From contig NZ_AAUW01000008.1 in NCBI RefSeq assembly GCF_000168975.1, positions 124,001 to 188,000 of the forward strand: a stretch of DNA of 64,000 bases. Direction: 5' to 3'. A program made the position numbers and the translations under genes. This document shows, one piece after another, positions 36,203-43,317 of the stretch. The notes beneath the pieces were generated by a model, which saw only the letters and a list, made by a program, of their open reading frames with translations, was not told where the DNA came from and did not search any database. Within the stretch, counting starts at the first letter, position 1. Each line of letters opens with the position of its first letter. The DNA comes from Roseibium aggregatum IAM 12614. GTDB taxonomy: Bacteria; Pseudomonadota; Alphaproteobacteria; Rhizobiales; Stappiaceae.

Positions 36203-37084
36203 TCAGGTTTCAAGCTGCCGTTCGCGCAGCACGATGGCGATACCGCTTGCAATGATGATCGCCGCGCCGACGTAGGTCGCCAGGTCGGGAATCTCGTCCC
36301 ACAGCAGCCAGCCGAGCAGGGTTGCCCACAAGAGGGCGGTATAGTCGAACGGCGCGACAACGGCTGCCGGTGCCAGGCGGAAGGCCTGTGTCATCAACGT
36401 GATGCCGACCGTACCGAACAGCGCTATGCCCAGAAACAGCCAGATGTCTTCGGCGCGTGGCTGAACCCAGACGAAAGGCATCGCAAGGGCACTCATAAGA
36501 GCGCCGGCTCCGGACAGATAAAGCATCAAGGTCCAGACGCTCTCGCGCGGGTCCACCAGCCGTGCGCTGAGCATAAGCGCCGCGTAGAACAAGGCTGTTG
36601 CAATGGGCAGAAGCGAAGCTGCCTGAAAGGCACCTGTGCCCGGGCGGACGACCACCAGAACCCCGACAAATCCGATAAGCACCGCCGTCCATCGGCGCCA
36701 GCCGACCTGTTCGCGCAAAAACAGTGCGGAAATCGTGGTCACGAATACGGGCATGATGAAGACAAGCGCCGTCGCTTCAGCAAGTCCCAGAAGGCTCAGA
36801 CCGGTGAAAAACAGCGTTGCGGCGCAGATCCATAGCCCGCCGCGCAATAGGTGGGCCGCCGGACGGTGAGAAATCAGGGCGGATCTGCCGCCCATTTTAA
36901 GCGCAATCACAGTGGCGATCGGCAGGGCGATGATGTTGCGCAGAAACAGGATCTGGAGTGGGCTGTAGTCAGCCGTCAGCGTCTTGGCAATGGCGTCGTT
37001 GAGGCAAAGGCACACAACGCCTGCGCACATCATTCCTATTCCTGCCGTCACCCGATTGCGGCTTTCGGCCATGGCCGTTCCCAT
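36203..37084 (-). CDS. DMT-superfamily (EamA) transporter
   Basis: About 293 residues with ten membrane helices in two EamA repeats (about 10-140 and 150-285), resembling the RhaT/YdcZ-like exporter branch. The conserved start of the first repeat reads MCAGVVCLCLNDAIAKTL, and the second contains GTVGITLMTQAFRLAP. The start at 37084 is preferred for GGGAG eight bases upstream. It converges on the TRAP operon. Substrate unknown. Confidence 0.85.
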   Translation of the reverse strand: MGTAMAESRNRVTAGIGMMCAGVVCLCLNDAIAKTLTADYSPLQILFLRNIIALPIATVIALKMGGRSALISHRPAAHLLRGGLWICAATLFFTGLSLLGLAEATALVFIMPVFVTTISALFLREQVGWRRWTAVLIGFVGVLVVVRPGTGAFQAASLLPIATALFYAALMLSARLVDPRESVWTLMLYLSGAGALMSALAMPFVWVQPRAEDIWLFLGIALFGTVGITLMTQAFRLAPAAVVAPFDYTALLWATLLGWLLWDEIPDLATYVGAAIIIASGIAIVLRERQLET

Positions 37085-37306
37085 TTCAATAACTCCCTTA
37101 TTTGGGCGCAGTGAAACATCGGGCCGGGCAGGGCAACAAGGCGAGATTTGACGAAATCCGGCCTGTCGGGATGCAGCAGGACATATCCGTGGAGAATTAT
37201 GATTGACGTAGCGTAATTTGTTTTTAGGGTAAGGGTGTTTTGCAGTAAAATTCAATTTTCGATTGTTTGCCCATTATCCGTTCCATCGCCCCGGAGGCCC
37301 CATCCC

Positions 37307-38137
37307 ATGGCATTGACGTCTCCCTATTTCCGCAATGTGCCACAGCTCGAGGCCGCCGCAACCAACAGCCCCTGGCTTGGCAGCGGGTCGAGTGGGCACG
37401 GTGTGCATCTGGTTCAGTTCGGGTTGATAGAACTGGGGTTTCCCATGCCAAAATCCGTTGGTGGAACGGGGCTCAGTCCGGATGGCATCTACGGCAATGA
37501 AACCGTGCAAAAGGTCAAGGAGTTCCAGCGTTCCTCACACGGCGGGCCCCCTATCAACGATGACGGTGCCGTCGGCCGAAACACCATGGCCAAGCTCGAC
37601 AGGGCGCTTCCGTTCCTCACGCACAAGGTTCGTGTGCACATATTCGTTGTGGTGACGCCGGACGCTCCGATCTCCACCGCGGAAAGCACCGCAAAGGAAC
37701 TCTACAGCCACTACGGCATCAACTTCGAGGTCACGTCCATCCAGTCACTGCCTTTGACTGCTGCCGAAGAAACGGAGTTTTCCCAGCACGGTCTTGCCTT
37801 TGCCAGGATGAAGCAACTGGCAGAATCGCATACGTCCGTCAGGGTGCTGCCGAATGAAATCATGGTGTTCTATATCCGCCGCTTCAATCCGGACACCGAC
37901 CTGGCCCTTTCCAAGGCCAATCACACGGGAGCCGTCACGCGGATAAAGAAAAATGCGGATGCCAGCACGCTGGCGCATGAAGTTGCCCATAACCTCATCG
38001 ACAGCCCGCGGGGCGTGAGCGAGCATGTGGCGCACAAGCAGAACATCCTGGCGACACTGCCTCGGACCACGCCCTTTGTTCTGAGTTTCGAGCAAGTTGA
38101 GCAGATGCGGCGGAACATTCGGCTGTTGCGGGCCTGA
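37307..38137 (+). CDS. Peptidoglycan-binding-like protein with an HEXXH metalloprotease motif
   Basis: A 276-residue protein with two parts. Residues about 28-100 look like a PG_binding_1 domain (VHLVQFGLIELGF, GIYGNETVQKVKEFQ, GAVGRNTMAKLD). Residues about 107-250 hold the zincin signature TLAHEVAHN (HEVAH at 224-228), followed by SEHVAHKQNIL (240-248), which resembles the third-ligand and Met-turn region of metzincin-type proteases. No signal peptide is evident. The ATG follows GGAGG. It may be an exported or secreted murein-associated protease, or a secretion-system substrate. I do not recognise a named family for the whole protein. Confidence 0.7.
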   Translation: MALTSPYFRNVPQLEAAATNSPWLGSGSSGHGVHLVQFGLIELGFPMPKSVGGTGLSPDGIYGNETVQKVKEFQRSSHGGPPINDDGAVGRNTMAKLDRALPFLTHKVRVHIFVVVTPDAPISTAESTAKELYSHYGINFEVTSIQSLPLTAAEETEFSQHGLAFARMKQLAESHTSVRVLPNEIMVFYIRRFNPDTDLALSKANHTGAVTRIKKNADASTLAHEVAHNLIDSPRGVSEHVAHKQNILATLPRTTPFVLSFEQVEQMRRNIRLLRA

Positions 38138-38233
38138 CCAGGAAAAGCTTCAGACCTGGGGCATCTGGTCAGCACGGCCTTCGGAGGCTAGCATCCGTCA
38201 TCCGATCGATCTTCCAAAGACAGCGAGACGCGC

Positions 38234-38587
38234 ATGCACGCCTTCCTTCCCTTCAATCTCGACGACATCGTTCCCGAACACGATGCGCCCGCGGCGGAAA
38301 AGGTCATTTCTGGAGATCCGAAGTTTACCACCTGGCTGGTCGAGACGGCGGACAACGAAACCCTGTTTTCGGGCGTTTGGGAAGCAACGCCAGGGGCCTG
38401 GAAGATCTCTTACGACGAATGGGAGTTTTGCTCGATCCTTTCCGGCAGATCGGTGCTGACGGACAAGGAGGGAGCCACCCGGGAGATTGGAGCAGGTGAC
38501 AGCTTCGTCCTCCAGCCCGGCTTTTCCGGAACCTGGGAAGTCCTGGAAACCACCCGCAAGCTGTTCGTCATCCGCCTGCCGTCCTGA
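38234..38587 (+). CDS. Cupin-domain protein (EutQ/DUF861-like)
   Basis: The 117-residue single-domain cupin of the Cupin_3 type has a central barrel with SGVWEATPGAW, the WEFCSILSGR strand and PGFSGTWEVLE. Members include small enzymes of unknown activity and (S)-ureidoglycine-like hydrolases. No neighbour suggests a pathway. The metal-ligand His residues are replaced by Glu/Cys here (WEFCSIL), so metal binding is uncertain. Confidence 0.8.
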   Translation: MHAFLPFNLDDIVPEHDAPAAEKVISGDPKFTTWLVETADNETLFSGVWEATPGAWKISYDEWEFCSILSGRSVLTDKEGATREIGAGDSFVLQPGFSGTWEVLETTRKLFVIRLPS

Positions 38588-38708
38588 CGCAGGTCTAAAG
38601 CGGCGGCATTGAGCAACCAGCAAGGGTCAACCTTGTTTTCGGAGCGATTGCAGGCGCTTGTACCGCGTTGATGAATGGTCATCCATCCGCAGCTATTACT
38701 ACGGGCAC

Positions 38709-38741
38709 CAAAAAGGAAACCGGGAACCTTGGTCCCCGGTT
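38709..38741 (-). terminator. Terminator of the SPFH-DUF697-small protein set
   Basis: Minus strand stem AACCGGG/CCCGGTT with an inner GA/TC-CC extension, followed by TTTCCTTTTT. It starts 17 bases after the stop of the small membrane protein gene. Confidence 0.8.
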
Positions 38742-38757
38742 CTGTGCTCCGGTTCGG

Positions 38758-38934
38758 TTACTTCTGCGCCTGATATCCGGATGGTTCCGTCAGCAGCAGA
38801 ACCACGAACACCAGGACTGGGGTCAGCACCACGCTTGCCAGGAAACATCCGAAGGACCCGAGGCGTGTGTCCCGCCCCCGGTAACCGACCAGGACGCACA
38901 GAAGCAGATATATGACCAAGGGTGCGACAAACAT
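38758..38934 (-). CDS. Small two-helix membrane protein, unknown function
   Basis: A 58-residue frame starting ATG at 38934, overlapping the TGA of the upstream DUF697 gene by one base (TGATG). It encodes two hydrophobic helices (APLVIYLLLCVLVGYRG near residues 4-20, and FLASVVLTPVLVFVVLLL near 31-48) separated by a basic loop. Coupling to the upstream stop, the two clean helices and a terminator right after make it a likely real gene. I do not recognise a family. Confidence 0.7.
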   Translation of the reverse strand: MFVAPLVIYLLLCVLVGYRGRDTRLGSFGCFLASVVLTPVLVFVVLLLTEPSGYQAQK

Positions 38935-39512
38935 CAGGCGGCTTCCGGCTTGTCTTCCGCGATGTCTTCGCCCCTCTTCACCATCTTCTTGAAATGTTCC
39001 TTGTAGGCAGCGGCGTCGAAATTCAGGAAGTCACCGCCTGTTTCGAAATGCTGCTGGAACACCTTGCCGACAGCAAAGGTGAAGGCGCCAAGCGTTGCAC
39101 CGGATCCGACAATACCCAGCGCGGTGCCGATCACCGGAATGGTCTTCATGAAGCTGGAAGCAATGAAGGTGCCCGCACCAACACCGCCCAGACTTGCCAG
39201 AAGCGTCGTCACGGCTGTTCTTGCGCGGTTTTCCGAAAACGGCACGTCATAGACAGCCGCCAGCTTGCGGATGAGGTTGAGCTGGGTGCCGATTGCGGCA
39301 ACGAGATCGAAGATCGGAATCGGAATGAGGCCGGTGCCCGTGCCCACGATGACGTGGTCACGAATGATCTTCTCGGCTGCCAGTGTGCGTTCTTCCGGGG
39401 TCAGCGGAGCGCTTTCAGTCTCAGCCGTACCGTCAGCCAGCTTTTCAGCCGCATCGACGGTGTCCTCAGGCTGTGATTTTGCGGAACTTGTGCGTGTGGA
39501 CTTCGTGGTCAT
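38934..39512 (-). CDS. DUF697-family (YcjF-like) membrane-associated protein
   Basis: The 192-residue protein has an acidic, low-complexity N-terminus (1-40), then the DUF697 core: AEKIIRDHVIVGTGTGLIPIPIFDLVAAIG (in part), NLIRKLAAVYDVPF, two hydrophobic glycine-rich segments (about 103-150), and a basic C-terminal helix with AAYKEHFKKMVKRGEDIA. The family is often linked to GTPases or stress, with unknown role. AAGGAAGG lies upstream. It is followed without gap by a small membrane protein and preceded by an SPFH gene on the same strand. Confidence 0.85.
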   Translation of the reverse strand: MTTKSTRTSSAKSQPEDTVDAAEKLADGTAETESAPLTPEERTLAAEKIIRDHVIVGTGTGLIPIPIFDLVAAIGTQLNLIRKLAAVYDVPFSENRARTAVTTLLASLGGVGAGTFIASSFMKTIPVIGTALGIVGSGATLGAFTFAVGKVFQQHFETGGDFLNFDAAAYKEHFKKMVKRGEDIAEDKPEAA

Positions 39513-39612
39513 TTCACAGTTTCCTTCCTTCAGCGTCGCAGCACCCGGCTGCTTACTCTACGTGAGCGTAGCTCGACTGCGATCCGATTTCAATCTTGCA
39601 ATCAGCAGGATA

Positions 39613-40758
39613 TCAATTTCCAGTTTGCGCCTTTTCCGTGTTTTCTTTGCCAGAAGCAGATGTTGTTTCACCCGTAGTGGTGCTTTCGCCAGACGAATTT
39701 CCGCCAGACGTATTCTCGCCGGATGTACTTTCGTTCGGTCTCTGCTGTGTCTCCTGATCCTGCAACGTATCCGTCTCGGATGTTGGTGCGTTCGGGAACA
39801 ATTGCGGCAGAGTGTCAAAATCAGGCAATCGGTAACGCTGCGGGTTGACCGGAGCAGGGGCTGGCAAATTCGGCTGGTTTGCAATGTCGCTGCCCAGAAT
39901 GAGGGGAAGCTGGTCTTTGCCACCGCCAACAATCACGATCTTGCTGTTGTTGGATTTGGACAATTCGACAGTCGCTTCTATTCCACGCCATGTCAGAAGC
40001 TGCGGTGTCAGGGCGTCGGCGACGATCGAATAGAAGGTCTGATATCCGATGGCGTCGATACGTTTACGCTCCGCTTCCTTGCGGGCCTGCTCCAGCACAT
40101 ATTCATAGGCGAGGGCGTTTTGTTCCTCGGTCAGCTTGCGCGAAATCGCCTGGTTGATTTCCTTCGGCAGCTCGATCCGGCGAATAATGACCTGGTCAAA
40201 GATGATCAGGTCCTGCGTGTTGGATTGAATGGTCTCCATGACTTCCCGTTCAAGGCCTGCCATGTCGACCTGGTAAAGCTCGTGAGGGTCGTATTTGCCG
40301 ATCACCGAGCGGACCGCTTCCACGGCGGTCGGGCGGACAAACCGGTCGGCATATTCCGGTCCGATGGCCCGGTGCAGCTTTCCGGCATTTTCCGCCTTTG
40401 GATAATACAGAACCGAAATGTCCGAAGTGATACGCAGGCCGTCCGCCGCCAACCCGTGGACCGTTTCGTCCTGTTTCTGGATGCGGACCTCGTAGGGGTA
40501 GATCCGGTTCCAGGGCCATTTGATGTTGATACCTTCGGGATAGACGAATCTGGTCTCGGTGCCGACGGTGAGCGTCCTGAAAAGAACGCCGACTTCACCC
40601 GGACCGATGACAAAGAAGGTCAGTGGCCACAGAACAATCGAGACGAAGCCGAGCAGCAGCAGATAGGCGATGGCCTTGTCGGTCCGGCTCATCCTGTGGA
40701 TCTTGCGCGGCTTCTTTTTCGGCTTGTCAACCTCGACGTCGTCTTCCGCAACGCTCAT
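39613..40758 (-). CDS. SPFH/prohibitin-domain membrane protein
   Basis: The 381-residue protein has a basic N-terminus, one membrane helix (about 29-52) and an SPFH (band 7, prohibitin) domain (about 55-240) with IGPGEVGVLFRTL and a long charged helix (YEYVLEQARKEAERKRIDA, in part). The C-terminal 60 residues are a Ser/Thr/Gly/Glu low-complexity tail (for example SGENTSGGNSSGES). Such proteins form membrane rafts or scaffold rings. A single SPFH gene, not the hflK-hflC pair. It leads the DUF697/small protein set. Confidence 0.85.
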   Translation of the reverse strand: MSVAEDDVEVDKPKKKPRKIHRMSRTDKAIAYLLLLGFVSIVLWPLTFFVIGPGEVGVLFRTLTVGTETRFVYPEGINIKWPWNRIYPYEVRIQKQDETVHGLAADGLRITSDISVLYYPKAENAGKLHRAIGPEYADRFVRPTAVEAVRSVIGKYDPHELYQVDMAGLEREVMETIQSNTQDLIIFDQVIIRRIELPKEINQAISRKLTEEQNALAYEYVLEQARKEAERKRIDAIGYQTFYSIVADALTPQLLTWRGIEATVELSKSNNSKIVIVGGGKDQLPLILGSDIANQPNLPAPAPVNPQRYRLPDFDTLPQLFPNAPTSETDTLQDQETQQRPNESTSGENTSGGNSSGESTTTGETTSASGKENTEKAQTGN

Positions 40759-41038
40759 TCAGCGCCCCCAGGAATTGAAACGGTTCCGCAGCTCGTCAGG
40801 ATGACTAACGGCCGGCGAATGCATAAAAACAAGAACTCTCAATGCTTTCCGAGTGATCCTGCCTGCGCCAGTCGCAGCAGAGTTGCAAGAAAACAACGCT
40901 GTGGCAAGCGTGTTTCTTGAGCTAGGCAAGAGCGAAAGAATTTGCTTAAGTCGTGTTGTGTTGCTTAACGTCAATACAACTTATGGTTAATTTCGCGTGT
41001 TGTGAAACCGTGATCGCGACCAGCTATAGGAGCGGTGC

Positions 41039-41710
41039 GTGTCAGCCAGAGCAGGGTCATTCAGTTTTGATCGGAAGGACCTCAGCCGGTTCCTCTTCGA
41101 TCTTTATGACTATGAACCCAAACTCTTGCGCAAACTGATTTCCGCACGACCCTATGTCTGCCCGTTTGAGGATATCGAGCGGCATATTCCTTCAAATGCA
41201 AAGGTTCTGGATGTCGGCTGCGGCAACGGGGCGTTGCTGGCCATTCTGCTGGCATCGGGAAGGATAAGTGAAGCTGTTGGTTGCGATGTGCATGAAGGCG
41301 CTCTTGCCTCGGCCCGAAAGGCAGCGGAGCGAGCGGGAAATGCCGGGCGCGTATCGTTTTTGAAGATAGGCGATTTCGAGGCGATGCCCGCTGATCGTTT
41401 TGACGTCGTAACCATGGTCGATGTTCTTCATCACGTTCCCGAAGGCAAAAGGGTGAAGGCAGTTGATGAGGCAATCAAACGCGTCGGGACAGGTGGGATA
41501 TTCCTGTTCAAGGATATGGTCGAATCGCCGTTCTGGCGGCGACTGGCTCACAATATCGACGATCTGATTTTCTCCGGCGAATGGGTGAGACAGGTCAAGA
41601 CCGCCGAGGTTGAGGCACATGTGAAGGCCGCAGGCTTCGTACTCGTTGAAAGTCAGGAAATTCCACGGATTTTCTACGGAAACACGCTGCGGGTATTTCG
41701 AAGACTTTAG
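41039..41710 (+). CDS. Class I SAM-dependent methyltransferase
   Basis: The 223-residue protein has the Rossmann SAM-binding motif I VLDVGCGNGAL (about residues 57-67), motif II with acidic residue (VGCDVHEGAL), and the post-motifs FDVVTMVDVLHHVPEG and GGIFLFKDM. GTG start with AGGAG upstream. It resembles UbiG/COQ5-type small-molecule methyltransferases. It precedes the NRPS cluster by about 170 bases on the same strand, so it could methylate the product, but it has its own intergenic space and may be unrelated. Confidence 0.85.
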   Translation: MSARAGSFSFDRKDLSRFLFDLYDYEPKLLRKLISARPYVCPFEDIERHIPSNAKVLDVGCGNGALLAILLASGRISEAVGCDVHEGALASARKAAERAGNAGRVSFLKIGDFEAMPADRFDVVTMVDVLHHVPEGKRVKAVDEAIKRVGTGGIFLFKDMVESPFWRRLAHNIDDLIFSGEWVRQVKTAEVEAHVKAAGFVLVESQEIPRIFYGNTLRVFRRL

Positions 41711-41878
41711 TAAACTTCGAAATGAGAGATGTTGAACGGAGATTGTGGAGAAAATTAACTTATCTTCTGCGAAAATTCGTGAATTATTTTCAATGCCGTT
41801 AGGTAAGTTATGCGGAGAAGGGAGGAGTTGCAAAATTAGTCGATAGATTACTTGTCAAAAAACTCTCTGGGGGGTGAT

Positions 41879-43249
41879 TTGAGTTTAGGTGTTGCAAATC
41901 GTCATATGTTTCTTGCCGGGTACATACTGGTGCCTGGAAGCCATTTCGCCGGCATGTGGCGCCATCCCTACAGCGAAACGGATTTCTGCGATCCCGATTT
42001 GTTCAAGGACACGGCGGTCACCCTGGAGCGAGGCGGATTCGATCTCGCGTTCATTCCGGAATCTCTCAGCGTCACCACCGGACTGAAAGACGACTACGAA
42101 ACCTTTCTGAGACACGGCGCGGTCGGCGCGATCCGGCATGACCCCAACTTGCTGGTTTCGCTCATGGCCTCGGTGACGAAGTCATTGGGATTCACGGTCA
42201 CGCTCTCCACCACCTTCATGGAGCCTTATCACCTGGCTCGAACGCTCAGCACGCTGGATCATTTCAGCAGGGGGCGGATTTCATGGAATGTCGTGACCTC
42301 TGCCGGTCCGAGCAACGGACACAATTTCGGTCATTTCCCGAAGCTCATCTCGCCGGAAGCCTATGACAGGGCCGAGGAGTGTCTGGAGATCTGCCGCAAG
42401 CTCTGGCAGTCCTGGGAGCCGGATGCATTGGTAACCGACAAGGCGTCAGGTCTTTATGCGGATACAGGCAAGATCCGGCCCATCGACCACGAGGGGGAGC
42501 GTTTCAAGCTGAGGGGCCCCTTGTCGCTTCCGGCCGGACCCGGCGGTGAACCAATCCTGATGAGTGTCGGCGTTTCCCCGCGCGGGCGAGATTTTTCCGC
42601 CAAATGGGTCGATGTCATCTTCGCGATCCAGGCCGACGCCGAGGGCATGTCCGAACTGCGTGCCGATGTTCGCCGGCGGGCTGCGGAAAAGGGGCGTGAC
42701 CCGGAAAAGATATTCCTGCTCACCGCGGTTCAGCCGGTGATCGGTGAAACCGAAGCGATCGCGAAGGCACGGGCCGAATATCTCGATGAACTGATCCATC
42801 CGGACGTCGCCATTGCCTTTCTCTCAGGCATGATCGGCGTTGACGCAACCGGATTTGATCCCGACACGCCCATCGACGAGGTGTTGGAGACATCCGCGAA
42901 ATCCACCGGGAAGGCGGCCGTCGATGGTGGGGCGGCCTTTCCCTGGCTGGATCGAATCCGGGAAGAAGACAAGACCCGGCGCTGGACACTTCGCGACATT
43001 GCGATCCGCATGGCACGCAGCACATCGACGCCGCGCCTGGTGGGAACGCCGGAGCAGGTGGCCGATCAGCTTGAGACCTATTTCCTGAAGGGGGCGTGCG
43101 ACGGCTTCGTGATTACCCCAACCCATTTTCCAGGAAGTTTCGATGAGTTTTCCCGTTCCGTCGTGCCGATCCTGCGTCAGCGCGGGCACGTGCGGCCAGC
43201 CGGGCACGACCCTTTGACGCTCAGGCAACGACTGGGGCTGCAAGGCTGA
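41879..43249 (+). CDS. LLM-class flavin-dependent monooxygenase (NtaA/SnaA/DszA type)
   Basis: The ~456-residue TIM-barrel belongs to the bacterial luciferase-like group that uses reduced FMN and oxygen. Typical segments are HFAGMWRHP, TLSTTFMEPYHLARTLSTLD (in part), RGRISWNVVTS and the C-terminal GTPEQVADQLETYF, GFVITPTHFPG. Start: TTG at 41879 with GGGGGG six bases upstream, or ATG 41906; the frame also reaches TTG 41852. It lies about 70 bases before the NRPS, so it is probably co-transcribed and may oxidise a building block or the peptide. Its flavin reductase partner is not in the window. Confidence 0.88.
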   Translation: MSLGVANRHMFLAGYILVPGSHFAGMWRHPYSETDFCDPDLFKDTAVTLERGGFDLAFIPESLSVTTGLKDDYETFLRHGAVGAIRHDPNLLVSLMASVTKSLGFTVTLSTTFMEPYHLARTLSTLDHFSRGRISWNVVTSAGPSNGHNFGHFPKLISPEAYDRAEECLEICRKLWQSWEPDALVTDKASGLYADTGKIRPIDHEGERFKLRGPLSLPAGPGGEPILMSVGVSPRGRDFSAKWVDVIFAIQADAEGMSELRADVRRRAAEKGRDPEKIFLLTAVQPVIGETEAIAKARAEYLDELIHPDVAIAFLSGMIGVDATGFDPDTPIDEVLETSAKSTGKAAVDGGAAFPWLDRIREEDKTRRWTLRDIAIRMARSTSTPRLVGTPEQVADQLETYFLKGACDGFVITPTHFPGSFDEFSRSVVPILRQRGHVRPAGHDPLTLRQRLGLQG

Positions 43250-43317
43250 AAAAATACATCCGGCGTCCGCCGGATGGGCAAAACAGAAACGGCAAGTCTT
43301 CGACGGAGTTGATCTCA

